Assembly: GCA_900550235.1 (NCBI GenBank)
Contig: URRQ01000006.1
Span: forward strand, 4,366-68,365
Origin: an uncultured Lachnospiraceae bacterium
Lineage (GTDB): Bacteria > Bacillota > Clostridia > Lachnospirales > Lachnospiraceae
DNA: 64,000 bases
Direction of reading: 5' to 3'
Under the pieces are notes generated by a model that did no database searches, had not been told where the DNA came from, and saw nothing but the letters and a program-made list of their open reading frames with translations. The first letter of the stretch is position 1, and each line of letters starts with the position of its first letter. Below are positions 44,744 through 54,245 of this stretch, one piece after another. The translations under genes and the position numbers were made by a program.

Positions 44744-45586
44744 ATGAAAACAAAATTAAAATCATTCTCTTTATTAACCGGAAGTATTCTTCTGATGGCA
44801 ATCGGTACTTATTTTTTCAAATTTGCCAACAATTTTACTTTTGGCGGAATCACCGGTCTTGCGGTAGTCATTGCAAAAACAGGGATTATGTCAGCTTCTG
44901 ATTTTACATTTATTACCAATATGCTGTTGCTTTTATTGGGATTCATTGTATTTGGTAAAGGGTTTGGATTTATGACTGCATATTGCAGCACATTATTATC
45001 TGTTACATTATCACTTTTAGAACGTGTTTTTCCAATGACGCAGCCATTGACAGATCAACCAATGTTAGAGCTTATTTTTGCAATTGCGCTTCCTGCCATT
45101 GCATCGGCGATTCTTTTTAACATGGGATCTTCCAGCGGAGGTACCGACATTATTGCGATGATCGTAAAGAAATACACAAGTTTTAATATTGGAAACGCTT
45201 TACTTGCAAGCGATATTATTGTAACCATTTTTGGATTTTTCATTTTTGATATTAAAACCGGTCTATATTCTGTACTTGGTCTTGCTGTTCGTTCTTTGAT
45301 GATCGATAACGTAATTGAAAGTTTGAATTTAAGTAAATATTTCAATGTTGTTTGCAAAAATCCGGAACCAATCTGCGATTTCATTGTAAAAGAATTGAAC
45401 CGAAGTGCGACAACGCTTCAAGGCACAGGCGCTTTTTCCGGTCAAGATCGTTATCTTATTCTTACTGCTTTAAATCGTATGCAGGCAGTAAAACTTCGAA
45501 ACTTTATCAAAACACAGGAGCCGGATGCGTTTATCTTAATTTCAAACACTAGTGAAATTATCGGAAAAGGGTTCCATTACGTATAA
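44744..45586 (+). CDS. YitT family membrane protein
   Basis: A 280-residue membrane protein: five or so hydrophobic helices in the first 180 residues (for example GSILLMAIGTYFF, NMLLLLLGFIVFG and the conserved GSSSGGTDIIAMIVKKYTSFNIG), then a soluble C-terminal DUF2179 domain (about 200-280; TTLQGTGAFSGQDRYLILTALNRMQAVKLRNFIK). Transport role is likely, substrate unknown. It is monocistronic with GAGGAG before the ATG. Confidence 0.9.
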   Translation: MKTKLKSFSLLTGSILLMAIGTYFFKFANNFTFGGITGLAVVIAKTGIMSASDFTFITNMLLLLLGFIVFGKGFGFMTAYCSTLLSVTLSLLERVFPMTQPLTDQPMLELIFAIALPAIASAILFNMGSSSGGTDIIAMIVKKYTSFNIGNALLASDIIVTIFGFFIFDIKTGLYSVLGLAVRSLMIDNVIESLNLSKYFNVVCKNPEPICDFIVKELNRSATTLQGTGAFSGQDRYLILTALNRMQAVKLRNFIKTQEPDAFILISNTSEIIGKGFHYV

Positions 45587-45596
45587 CACACGTACA

Positions 45597-45640
45597 AAAA
45601 AGTGATTCAGATGTATTCTTTCATCCGAATCACTTTTTCT
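45597..45640. terminator. Bidirectional terminator between yitT-like and pepP
   Basis: AAAAAGTGATTCAGATG pairs with CATCCGAATCACTTTTT around TATTCTTT, with one mismatch, serving both convergent genes. Confidence 0.88.
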
Positions 45641-46888
45641 TTAATTCTCTTTTTTCATAATTGCTTCTATCTCTTCAATTGTTCTTGGAATCGCAGCTGA
45701 CAGATTCTCACAACCATTCTCAGTAATCAGGCAGTTATCCTCCAAACGGAATCCAATTCCCCATTCTTCATGATATATTCCAACGTCGACACAGAACACC
45801 ATTCCCGGTGCCGTCTTAATATTTCTGGATACTATATCATGCACATCGAATCCAATGTGGTGTGCTCCTCCATGCCACATATACGTTCCAATCTCATCAT
45901 AAGAATCACATACTCCTGCTGCATGTAGTTGTTCATAGCAGTACTCTCGAATCATCTTATCGACATCCTGTATTGGTATTCCCGGTTTTAATATTTGAAA
46001 CATATGCTCTGACGTATTGTATGCACATTGGTAGAGGAGCTTTTGTTTTTCTGTGAATTTTCCATTGCACGGCCAACCTCTTGACACGTCATTAATCTCA
46101 TGTTCCCATCTTGCACCGACGTCATTCAAAATCATATCTCCGTCTTTCGCCTGTCCCCGGTAATCATAATAATGAATACAGAAATTATTTTCTCCAGAAG
46201 AAATAATAGACGGAAATCCCGACATCAGCACTCCATGCTGTGCAAGCACATAGTCAAACTCTGCCTTATACTGATATTCGTACATTCCCGGTCTTGAAGC
46301 TTTCATCATTGCAATGATCGCTTCTCCGGTGATCTCTTCTGCTTTTCTAAGCGCTTCAATCTCGCATGGCTTTTTGATCGTCCTCTGTCTACGAAGCTGC
46401 TCTTGCAGATTTTTAATTTGAATAAACGGAAATTCTTTCTGCAAATATCTTGCCAACCGATAGCTTTCTGTATCTGCTTCTTGATCTTCCAGTTTATCAA
46501 AATCAAGATAGATTCTCTCGATTCCCTTTGTTCTTAGATACAACCACAAAGAATTCATAAAAGTATCCAAATATTTTGTACGCGAAATACCGGAAAGTTC
46601 TTCGATCTCATCTGGCTTGAGCCTTCTTCCTGTCCAACGCTCTGCCATAGCATCCGGCGGAAGGATATAAAGGAATTCGTCGACTCCCTCTTCTAAAACC
46701 GCTGTCATTAGCACCGTATTTTCCTGCTCTATATTCGTAAGATACAAAAAATTTCGATTCGCATAGAATTCATAGTTTTCATCATTGGAACGCTTTGGAG
46801 CACGTCCTGCGAATACGATCACAAGTGAATTCTTCTCAACACTACCATAAAGTGTCGCTCTGTTTTCTCTATAAAATTCTTTCTTCAT
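45641..46888 (-). CDS. pepP: Xaa-Pro aminopeptidase (aminopeptidase P)
   Basis: A 415-residue M24 metallopeptidase that removes the residue before an N-terminal proline-containing bond. The N-terminal creatinase-like domain is about 1-170. Metal ligands appear in ILNDVGARWEHEINDVSRGWP (two Asp), GGAHHIGFDVHD (His), GIYHEEWG and FRLEDNCLIT (two Glu). Released proline could feed proline reductase, but the gene belongs to a glmM operon, so this is only a metabolic link. Confidence 0.92.
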   Translation of the reverse strand: MKKEFYRENRATLYGSVEKNSLVIVFAGRAPKRSNDENYEFYANRNFLYLTNIEQENTVLMTAVLEEGVDEFLYILPPDAMAERWTGRRLKPDEIEELSGISRTKYLDTFMNSLWLYLRTKGIERIYLDFDKLEDQEADTESYRLARYLQKEFPFIQIKNLQEQLRRQRTIKKPCEIEALRKAEEITGEAIIAMMKASRPGMYEYQYKAEFDYVLAQHGVLMSGFPSIISSGENNFCIHYYDYRGQAKDGDMILNDVGARWEHEINDVSRGWPCNGKFTEKQKLLYQCAYNTSEHMFQILKPGIPIQDVDKMIREYCYEQLHAAGVCDSYDEIGTYMWHGGAHHIGFDVHDIVSRNIKTAPGMVFCVDVGIYHEEWGIGFRLEDNCLITENGCENLSAAIPRTIEEIEAIMKKEN

Positions 46889-46906
46889 GTCTCATCCTTC
46901 TTTATC

Positions 46907-48253
46907 CTATTCTACAATCAGATTTTGAGCTTCCATCACTTCAATCACCTGATTCACATACTTTACACAAAGCTCATCTGTAGAAGCTTCCACCATCACA
47001 CGGATCAACGGTTCTGTACCGCTCTCACGCACGAGAATACGCCCGTCATCACCAAGGGCTTCCGCCACATTCTCTACTGCTTTTACCACTTCCTGATTCT
47101 CTCTTGCTGTCTTCTTATCCGCTACTCGCACATTTTTCAAAAGCTGTGGATAAATCTTTACTTCCTCTGTCAATGTTCCAAGCGATTTCTTTTCCTCTAA
47201 CATTACTTCCATCATAAGAAGCGAGGTTAAAATACCGTCTCCTGTTGTTGCATATTTGCTGAAAATAATATGTCCGGACTGTTCTCCTCCAAGGGAATAA
47301 TTGTTTTGTACCATATTCTCATATACATATTTATCTCCAACTGCAGTTTTTTCGTATTTCATTCCAATTTTATCGCAAGCCTTGTATAGTCCAAGATTTG
47401 ACATCACCGTAGTCACAATTGTGTCTTCGTTCAGTCTTCCGTGATCTTTCAAATATTTTCCACAGACGTACAAGATCAGATCCCCGTCAACAATTTTTCC
47501 ATTCTCATCCACAGCAAGACAACGATCTGCATCTCCATCATAGGCAAAACCTACATCCAGATTTTTTTCTTTGACGAACTGCTGCAATGCTTCTATATGT
47601 GTCGATCCACAGTTTCTATTGATATTCGTTCCATCCGGTTCGCTATTGATCACATAAGTTTTGGCGCCTAACGCATCAAATACACTTTTAGCAATAGAAG
47701 ATGCACTTCCGTTGGAACAATCAAGACCTACTCGTTTCTCTTTAAAAGAACGTGTAGCCATAGAAATCAAATGTCCGATATATCGGTTTCTTCCTGCCGC
47801 AAAGTCCACCGTACGACCGATCATTTCTCTTGTTGCATATGGAATCTCGCCAAATTCTCCATCAATATATGCTTCAATCTTAGCTTCAACTTCTGCTTCC
47901 AGTTTGTGTCCTTTCCCGTTGATTATCTTAATTCCGTTATCATAAAAAACATTATGACTTGCAGAAATCATAATTCCACAATCAAAATCTTCTGTTCTCA
48001 CTACGTAAGAAACACTTGGCGTTGTCGTTACGTGAAGAAGATATACATCCGCTCCGGAAGATGTCAACCCTGCTGAAAGCGCATCTTCAAACATATAACT
48101 GCTTCTTCTCGTATCTTTTCCGATTACGACTTGCGCCTTATGATCCTGCCCATAGTACCACCCTAGAAAACGTCCTACTTTAAATGCATGTTCTACAGTA
48201 AGTCCTACGTTGGCCTCCCCACGAAAACCATCTGTTCCAAAATATTTTCCCAT
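46907..48253 (-). CDS. glmM: GlmM, phosphoglucosamine mutase
   Basis: Makes glucosamine-1-phosphate for peptidoglycan. Family motifs: KYFGTDGFRGEAN (3-15), active-site Ser in CGIMISASHNVFYDNG (about 96-111), metal loop DGDADRCLAVD (about 239-249), GGEQSGHIIF and the phosphate-binding RESGTEPLIRVM (about 410-421). 448 residues. It is 18 bases ahead of pepP. The leader carries an ACCCC/GGGGT hairpin close to the ribosome site AGGAGAATTAAT. Confidence 0.96.
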   Translation of the reverse strand: MGKYFGTDGFRGEANVGLTVEHAFKVGRFLGWYYGQDHKAQVVIGKDTRRSSYMFEDALSAGLTSSGADVYLLHVTTTPSVSYVVRTEDFDCGIMISASHNVFYDNGIKIINGKGHKLEAEVEAKIEAYIDGEFGEIPYATREMIGRTVDFAAGRNRYIGHLISMATRSFKEKRVGLDCSNGSASSIAKSVFDALGAKTYVINSEPDGTNINRNCGSTHIEALQQFVKEKNLDVGFAYDGDADRCLAVDENGKIVDGDLILYVCGKYLKDHGRLNEDTIVTTVMSNLGLYKACDKIGMKYEKTAVGDKYVYENMVQNNYSLGGEQSGHIIFSKYATTGDGILTSLLMMEVMLEEKKSLGTLTEEVKIYPQLLKNVRVADKKTARENQEVVKAVENVAEALGDDGRILVRESGTEPLIRVMVEASTDELCVKYVNQVIEVMEAQNLIVE

Positions 48254-48692
48254 ATTAATTCTCCTCGTATAATAAGCCTATACCCCAGATATACAGGGGT
48301 AGGTTTATTCATTTCAAATGGTATAGAGGAATCATCTCTCTGGAGGTTCTCTCCCCGATCTTCATCCCCTATACAGTTTACATGTTACTTATATATTGCC
48401 AAGATTTCCCGAACACTTATAATAGAGTCCATAGGAATGTTCTAAAGGGTACCGCTAATTCTCCTTGCAAGTTGCTCTGCATGTGTTGCCACACATCACT
48501 GTCCTCATTGCTTAAAAAGCTTGCGCCCTTGGCTCCACACTTCAAATGCTTACACAAATGTTGCACCTGTCCTGTTAGCTTCCAGCAGGGTATTTTCAGG
48601 ACTTTAATGCTGATTACGCGAGGTTGCATGGTGTGGTGGTTCGGGATCCAGCCCTTGGCGTTCCTTCCATCAACCCGAAAGGAGGTGATACC
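48254..48692. other. glmM leader plus left end of the IS110 element
   Basis: About 48254-48440 looks like host leader: an ACCCC-TGTATATC-TGGGGT hairpin near glmM and AT-rich sequence with possible weak promoters. About 48440-48692 has higher GC and holds several short inverted repeats, no real gene, and ends at the transposase site AAAGGAGGTGATACC. In IS110-type elements this stretch encodes the bridge RNA. The exact junction could not be set. Confidence 0.5.
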
Positions 48693-50045
48693 ATGAAGAA
48701 ACGTATGAAATTCGATCACCTTTCAACGCTTTGTGTCGGTCTTGACATCGGTTCCCGCAGTAACTTTATCACTGCCCTGAACTTTGATTCTGACCGCCTC
48801 ATCAACATGCGCCCTGTTTCTAATGCTGCAAATGGCGTAGAAACTATGGAAGCTATGATCCTTGCTGTCCTTGAAGGCAGCCCTCAGTTCAGGTATCTTC
48901 TGGTCGCCATGGAATCTACCAGTTTCTATGGTGTCCATGTAGCGAACTATCTTTCTACCAGCGACCTGCTTAAGCCTTATGGTGTTAAAGTTTTCTGTCT
49001 CAATCCTAAAACAGTTGCTAATTATAAGAAGACTTTCACTGGACTGGAAAAGAATGATGGCATCGATTCCTTTATCGTTGCCGACTATGTCCGGGCAGGG
49101 CTCATTGAGATTGAGCCTTGGAGGGGTTCCCAGTACCTTGCCCTGCAGCGTCTCACAAGGCAGCGCAGGCATATCAGCGAGGCCATCGCCCGGGAGAAAA
49201 ACTATGTGCTGAACAACATCTTTCTCAAATTCAGCGAGTTTGCTCTGCTAAGCGGTGAAGACAGCCCTGTTTCCAACAAATTCAGCACTACTGCCGAGGC
49301 AGTCCTTACGGAGTTCAAAACTACTGAGGACATTGCAAATGCCCCTTTGGACGAGCTGATTGACTTTATCTCCACTTCCGGTCATGGTCGGTTCTCCGAC
49401 CCCAATCAGGTTGCCAGCCTGCTTCAGAAAGCAGCACGTAACTCTTACCGGTTGGATAAGGCACTGTATGAACCTATCACTACATCCATTGCCTGTTCCT
49501 TTAACTGTATCCGGGCTTTTGAGAAAGAACAGAAAGCCCTTGATAAAGCCATCGCTGCCACAGTTGCCGGCCTGAACCCTACGGAATATCAGATCCTGAA
49601 ATCCATTCCGGGGATCGGCCCTGTATATGCCGCCGGGATTCTTGCTGAAATAGGCTCTGTACGCTGCTTCAATAGCAATAATGCCCTTGCGAAGTACAGC
49701 GGAATCATCTGGAGAGACAACCAATCCGGCGAATTTGATTCCGAAGACACTCCCATGATGAAAGCAGGGAATCGTTACCTGAGATACTATTTGATTCAAG
49801 CTGCCGGCAGTGTTATCAGATACTGCCCTGAATATGAAGATTACTATAACAAAAAATTTGCTGAAGTTCCCAAACATCAGCACAAGCGTGCACTTGCGTT
49901 GACCGCCCGTAAATTAATACGTCTGATTTTTGGTCTGCTGGACAAGAATCAACTCTACTCTCCGGCAAAGGGTAGGTAATCGTATAGCGACTCTTTTTCT
50001 TGCGGTTTTCCCCGCAGGTCTATTTTGTGTACCCTTTTTTCTTTG
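48425..50045 (+). mobile_element. IS110-family insertion sequence (approximate limits)
   Basis: Contains one DEDD transposase and a long non-coding left end of about 250 bases. IS110 elements lack clear terminal inverted repeats and make little or no target duplication, so the limits are estimated from composition: the element is more GC-rich than the AT-rich flanks. It lies between glmM and the purine genes, both transcribed away from or toward it without any gene being broken. Confidence 0.7.
48693..49979 (+). CDS. IS110-family DEDD transposase
   Basis: A 428-residue transposase. The N-terminal RuvC-like DEDD domain shows VGLDIGSRSNFITAL (first Asp, residue about 18), VAMESTSFYG (Glu) and KNDGIDSFIVADYVR (Asp pair). 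The C-terminal Transposase_20 domain shows LKSIPGIGPVYAAGILAEIG and the NRYLRYYLIQAAGSVIR helix that carries the serine expected in this family. Start at 48693 with AAAGGAGGTGATACC. Codon use (GCC, CTG, AAC) differs from neighbours, a sign of transfer. The reading frame is intact. Confidence 0.95.
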   Translation: MKKRMKFDHLSTLCVGLDIGSRSNFITALNFDSDRLINMRPVSNAANGVETMEAMILAVLEGSPQFRYLLVAMESTSFYGVHVANYLSTSDLLKPYGVKVFCLNPKTVANYKKTFTGLEKNDGIDSFIVADYVRAGLIEIEPWRGSQYLALQRLTRQRRHISEAIAREKNYVLNNIFLKFSEFALLSGEDSPVSNKFSTTAEAVLTEFKTTEDIANAPLDELIDFISTSGHGRFSDPNQVASLLQKAARNSYRLDKALYEPITTSIACSFNCIRAFEKEQKALDKAIAATVAGLNPTEYQILKSIPGIGPVYAAGILAEIGSVRCFNSNNALAKYSGIIWRDNQSGEFDSEDTPMMKAGNRYLRYYLIQAAGSVIRYCPEYEDYYNKKFAEVPKHQHKRALALTARKLIRLIFGLLDKNQLYSPAKGR

Positions 50046-50185
50046 TTTTTAACAAAATCTTTTTTTAATCACCTCTTGACATATTACCAAATTGCTTATT
50101 TGTATTATTGTCCACATTTTTTGCACAATTTTTATCACTTTATTTATTATATACTCAAGGAGTAAAATATACAAGAAATTTTTAC

Positions 50186-50221
50186 ACAAAAAAGGATTGC
50201 GTAGCCACAATCCTTTTTCAC
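50186..50221 (-). terminator. Terminator of the purine operon
   Basis: AAAAAGGATTG-TGGCTACG-CAATCCTTTTTT on the minus strand, directly after the AICAR transformylase stop. Confidence 0.88.
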
Positions 50222-50226
50222 TCTTC

Positions 50227-51402
50227 TTAATGATGGAATAAACGGATTCCCGTAAATGCCATTGCCATATTATATTTATTACATGTTGCGATTACATTAT
50301 CATCACGTACAGATCCACCTGGCTGTGCCACATATTTTACGCCGCTTTTGTGCGCACGTTCAATGTTGTCCCCAAATGGGAAAAACGCATCGGAACCAAG
50401 AGCTACGTCTGTCATCTTATCTAACCATGCTCGTTTTTCTTCTCTTGTAAATACCGGAGGTTTTACTTTAAAGATATTCTGCCATGTTCCTTCAGCAAGT
50501 ACGTCTTCATACTCGTCACCAATGTAAAGATCGATAGAGTTATCTCTGTCCGCTCTTCCAATTCCATCTACAAACTGAAGTCCAAGTACCTGAGGAGACT
50601 GACGAAGCCACCAATTATCTGCTTTCTGGCCGGCAAGACGTGTACAATGGATGCGAGACTGCTGTCCTGCTCCGATACCAATTGCCTGTCCGCCTTTTGC
50701 ATAACATACAGAGTTAGACTGTGTATATTTTAACGTGATAAGTGCAATTGCAAGGTCAATTTTTGCAAGTTCCGGAATCTCTTTATTCTCTGTTACAACA
50801 TTGGCAAGAAGCTCATCATTGATTACAAGTTCGTTTCTTCCCTGTTCGAATGTAATACCGAACACCTCTTTGTGTTCGATCGGTGAAGGTTCATACTCCG
50901 GATCAATTTCAATAATTGCATAATTTCCTTTTTTCTTTTGTTTCAAAATCTCTAACGCTTCCGGTTCATATCCAGGTGCAATCACACCATCAGATACTTC
51001 ACGCTTAATTAATTTCGCTGTAGCAACATCACACACATCAGAAAGAGAGATGAAATCACCAAAGGAAGACATTCTGTCTGCACCTCTTGCTCTTGCATAT
51101 GCACATGCAAGCGGAGACAAATCTTCAATATCGTCTACCCAATAAATTTTTGCCAATGTATCTGTCAACGGAAGACCTACCGCAGCGCCTGCAGGAGATA
51201 CATGTTTGAATGAAGTTGCTGCCGGAAGTCCTGTTGCTTTTTTTAATTCTTTCACTAACTGCCAGCCATTAAAAGCATCAAGGAAATTGATATATCCTGG
51301 TTTTCCACAGAGAACTTTAATTGGAAGTTCCCCATTTTCCATATAAATTCTGGATGGTTTCTGATTTGGGTTGCAACCATACTTTAATTCTAATTCTTTC
51401 AT
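50227..51402 (-). CDS. Stand-alone AICAR transformylase
   Basis: A 391-residue phosphoribosylaminoimidazolecarboxamide formyltransferase, the C-terminal half of PurH without the cyclohydrolase domain. The catalytic Lys-His pair is in ATSFKHVSPAGAAVG (about 61-75). Other family blocks are KYTQSNSVCYAKGGQAIGIGAGQQSRIHC and GSDAFFPFGDNIERA near the end. It uses 10-formyl-THF to formylate AICAR. The missing IMP cyclohydrolase step is provided by the PurO-like gene directly upstream, 12 bases away. Confidence 0.95.
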   Translation of the reverse strand: MKELELKYGCNPNQKPSRIYMENGELPIKVLCGKPGYINFLDAFNGWQLVKELKKATGLPAATSFKHVSPAGAAVGLPLTDTLAKIYWVDDIEDLSPLACAYARARGADRMSSFGDFISLSDVCDVATAKLIKREVSDGVIAPGYEPEALEILKQKKKGNYAIIEIDPEYEPSPIEHKEVFGITFEQGRNELVINDELLANVVTENKEIPELAKIDLAIALITLKYTQSNSVCYAKGGQAIGIGAGQQSRIHCTRLAGQKADNWWLRQSPQVLGLQFVDGIGRADRDNSIDLYIGDEYEDVLAEGTWQNIFKVKPPVFTREEKRAWLDKMTDVALGSDAFFPFGDNIERAHKSGVKYVAQPGGSVRDDNVIATCNKYNMAMAFTGIRLFHH

Positions 51403-51414
51403 CTTACTGTCTCC

Positions 51415-52128
51415 CTATTTGTTTTTATTGATAATCTTTGTTTCATAGTTTCCTGTTGCAATATCAATGTAGCGTACAAATAATGATACTTTATTCTCTT
51501 CGTTCAAACTGTTCCAAAGAAGTTCTGCATAAGCATCCATATCATCCATGATATCTACAAGTTTTGGTTCTCCCTCAAAACTTGGAAGTGGATTGCCGTC
51601 ATGCATATATGTATGAATAAAATGTCCTTCGCCTGCTGCCGGATTCTCATATGCAAATGTATAGCGGTTGCAGCTTTCCGGATTCCCGTTGTTGCTCTTT
51701 AAAATAGACATTGCGTAATTATATTTTCCATTTTCGATGTGCATAATACCGGAAATACGAGGTGTATAGTTTGGTCCGTCTGGTTCAAACTTTCTAGAAC
51801 GGAGTGACTGTTCAAATGTAAGCTGTCTATCCATTCCCTCATAAATAGTATCTGTCTGATCACCGTTTGTTACAATTGTTTTATTACCAAGCACACGTAC
51901 CGGCGCGTAAATGATCAAACTTGGATCTGTTAATTTTGAAGGATCAAAAGCCTGTGTGCGGATTCCTTCCCCTTCTTCTACGAATACACGATTTCTGCTG
52001 TTCTCACTTCTTCCCATAATGAAATATGCGGTCACTGCTTTTTTGCCGTCCGGTGTCTTTCCAATAATGATTCCACGTCCCGGATATGCATTTCCCTGTA
52101 ATTCTTTTGCGATTGATAACATTTCCAT
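51415..52128 (-). CDS. PurO-type IMP cyclohydrolase
   Basis: A 237-residue protein of the archaeal-type PurO family that closes FAICAR to IMP. Pattern: AKELQGNAYPGRGIIIGKTPDGKKAVTAYFIMGRSENSRNRVF and the later PRISGIMHIENGKYNYAMSIL and NRYTFAYENPAAGEGHFIHTYMHDGNPLPSF. Coexpression with a stand-alone transformylase makes the assignment strong. ATG at 52128 follows GAAGGAGAATCATC; the frame extends further upstream without a site. Confidence 0.92.
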   Translation of the reverse strand: MEMLSIAKELQGNAYPGRGIIIGKTPDGKKAVTAYFIMGRSENSRNRVFVEEGEGIRTQAFDPSKLTDPSLIIYAPVRVLGNKTIVTNGDQTDTIYEGMDRQLTFEQSLRSRKFEPDGPNYTPRISGIMHIENGKYNYAMSILKSNNGNPESCNRYTFAYENPAAGEGHFIHTYMHDGNPLPSFEGEPKLVDIMDDMDAYAELLWNSLNEENKVSLFVRYIDIATGNYETKIINKNK

Positions 52129-52243
52129 GATGATTCTCCTTCTTAACATACTATGAGTTACATTCTCTGATTTTATTATAGACCAGAGACCTCGCCTTTT
52201 GTACCACAATTTTCTAATGAGTGCTTATAACTCCCGGTTATAA

Positions 52244-53635
52244 CTATGCAAGATATCGGAATAACCACATCAGATGTGACAACGCTTTAATCTGCCATTC
52301 TTTTTTGTCTGGGATTTTTTTCTCCTTCACATCACCATTTTCCAAGTATGTTCCATCTTCATCTACCGGAAGAGACCCGTTCTTTAATACATTCAAATGC
52401 TGTTCCAAGTCTTTCGCAAGCAGTTCACTGTCTGCCACCAGCATCGTTTCCGTATCCACGTACGTACTTCGATTGTCGAAATTATAAGAACCGATTACCG
52501 ATAGTTCATCATCGATCAATATAGATTTTCCATGAGTCGAATATTTTCCCATATACTCGTAAATATCCATCCCCGTATCGACTACTTTCTGCTTGTTTTT
52601 CAAATAATCCGAAGACGCGCAAATGTTATCTCCTGAAGCGATTGAATTCAAAAGTAATTCTGCTGTCTCTACATTTACAGCCACTTCTTCCATTCCTCGA
52701 TACATATCCTCCGAAAATACCGCATATGGTGTGTGCACAAGAACTCGTTTCTTGGCATCTACCATTAATTGCTGCAATATTTCCCATACATAAGGTTCTT
52801 TTCCATAAATGTGAGTCGGATTACTTACAAATGTCACTTTTTTTGTCTCTACTGTCCGTTCTTTCCAGTTTACGGACTCAATTTGAAGATTATTATAACG
52901 CTCTTGAATGGCTTGTTCCTCTTCTGTAAATTTCTTTCGATCCCCCTCATATTTCATCTTACATACCGGGTTTTCCCATAATTCTGTAAAATAAGCTTTC
53001 ACATCTCCAATTACAGATGTTTCTTCTTGTTTTTCATTATAAATTAAAATCTCTCGGTCATATCCAACACTTTTTCCTTCATACTCTCCAAGGAAATAAT
53101 CAAACGTATTACGACCTCCCATCAAAAGGATCCTGTCATCAACGATAATGTATTTATCATGCATTCTTCCATTGATCGTCCATGGCATGAAAAGATTTGG
53201 CGTATTATAGAATTTAATCTCAAGATTTTCATGGCTACCTGCCGCTTTAAATAGTTCCTTCCCACTCATATGTAACAAGCCATACATACCATCTACGATG
53301 ATCTTCACTTTAACACCTCGATCTGCCGCCGCAAAAAGAGATGCAAAAATATCGCTTGTACTCTCTCCTTCACGAATATCAAAGGTCGTCATCACAATAC
53401 TTTCTTTTGCTTCTTCAAACATGGAAAGCCGCAGAGCCAATGCTTCTTTATTGGATTCGATCACTGCCGCTCTGTCTATTGTTTCCCGATACTCGTTTCC
53501 ATAGAATGTTTCTGTCTTCGGAAGTTCCCCCTCCACCCTTTTCGGGTGTACAAAAGGTACTATCGCTCCAAGCAATTCATACGCAAAAATCAACACAACC
53601 ACAAGTATGATCCATTTCATTTTCTTCTTCATCAC
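52244..53635 (-). CDS. Phospholipase D family protein (cardiolipin synthase-like)
   Basis: A 463-residue protein with one N-terminal membrane helix (about 8-28) and two PLD active-site motifs: HDKYIIVDD with GGRN (His159) and HGKSILIDD with GSYNFDNRS (His368). The two HxKxxxxD repeats form one active site. It is anchored to the membrane with the catalytic part outside, as in ClsA-like or PLD-type phosphodiesterases. The first motif has a normal His-Lys-Asp; no residue is missing. Substrate (phospholipid versus other phosphodiester) is not settled. Confidence 0.88.
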   Translation of the reverse strand: MMKKKMKWIILVVVLIFAYELLGAIVPFVHPKRVEGELPKTETFYGNEYRETIDRAAVIESNKEALALRLSMFEEAKESIVMTTFDIREGESTSDIFASLFAAADRGVKVKIIVDGMYGLLHMSGKELFKAAGSHENLEIKFYNTPNLFMPWTINGRMHDKYIIVDDRILLMGGRNTFDYFLGEYEGKSVGYDREILIYNEKQEETSVIGDVKAYFTELWENPVCKMKYEGDRKKFTEEEQAIQERYNNLQIESVNWKERTVETKKVTFVSNPTHIYGKEPYVWEILQQLMVDAKKRVLVHTPYAVFSEDMYRGMEEVAVNVETAELLLNSIASGDNICASSDYLKNKQKVVDTGMDIYEYMGKYSTHGKSILIDDELSVIGSYNFDNRSTYVDTETMLVADSELLAKDLEQHLNVLKNGSLPVDEDGTYLENGDVKEKKIPDKKEWQIKALSHLMWLFRYLA

Positions 53636-53674
53636 ATATCTTCCCTTCTCTTTTGTGTCATACGCTAAATAACC

Positions 53675-54178
53675 TTAAAACTTTCGGATTTCAATATCAT
53701 CTCCGTTTTCCACTTTTTCGATGGAATCAATCACTACATAATATCCTGCATTTTCATTGATCTTCACATATACTCTGTCGCCTTTTTTATGGCCAAGAAT
53801 CGCTTGGCCAATCGGTGATTCCGTACTGATCAACCCATGGATAGAACTTCCCCTCACTGTTGTCACAAGAATAAATTCCTCATATTCTTCCTCATCTTCA
53901 AAATAAATCTTTACTTTTTTATTCAACCCCACTTCATCATCCGAAGCTTCATCCTTGATCACATGAGCTGTTCGAATCATTCTCTGCAAATAACGAATTC
54001 TGCTTTCATTTCTGTTCTTTTCTTTTTTCGCCGCATGATATTCAAAATTCTCACTCAAATCTCCATGTGCCCTCGCCTCTTTTACATCTTCCAATAATTC
54101 TTTGCGAAGCACAACTCTACGGTATTCGATTTCTTCTTCCATCTTTTTGATATCATCTTCTGTTAATTCATTATACAT
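53675..54178 (-). CDS. GreA/GreB family transcription elongation factor-like protein
   Basis: A 167-residue GreA-like protein: a coiled-coil N-terminal half (YNELTEDDIKKMEEEIEYRRVVLRKELLEDVKEARAHGDLSENFEYHAAKKEKN), whose tip carries the acidic pair that acts in the RNA polymerase channel, and a C-terminal FKBP-like half (ESPIGQAILGHKKGDRVYVKI). The spacing after the coiled coil is slightly long with an acidic YFEDEEEYEEF stretch. ATG at 54178 follows GGGAGGTATAAAG. Confidence 0.9.
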   Translation of the reverse strand: MYNELTEDDIKKMEEEIEYRRVVLRKELLEDVKEARAHGDLSENFEYHAAKKEKNRNESRIRYLQRMIRTAHVIKDEASDDEVGLNKKVKIYFEDEEEYEEFILVTTVRGSSIHGLISTESPIGQAILGHKKGDRVYVKINENAGYYVVIDSIEKVENGDDIEIRKF

Positions 54179-54204
54179 CTTTATACCTCCCGATACAAAT
54201 ACGA

Positions 54205-54235
54205 GGGATAGACTACTATCTATCCCTCCCATTCT
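54205..54235 (-). repeat. Hairpin between the LCP gene and the GreA-like gene
   Basis: GAGGGATAGA pairs with TCTATCCCTC around CTACTA. There is no T-tract, so it is more likely an mRNA processing or partial stop element than a full terminator. Confidence 0.55.
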
Positions 54236-54245
54236 TTTATACTTA

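Noticed and set aside
48254..48420. glmS-type ribozyme or riboswitch in the glmM leader
   Set aside because: Only a short ACCCC/GGGGT hairpin is visible; none of the conserved ribozyme core is present.
48417..48719. 100-residue minus-strand open frame ahead of the IS110 transposase
   Set aside because: It lies in the IS non-coding end, has no ribosome site, odd composition (many Trp, Cys, His) and overlaps the transposase start. This is a well-known false call next to such elements.
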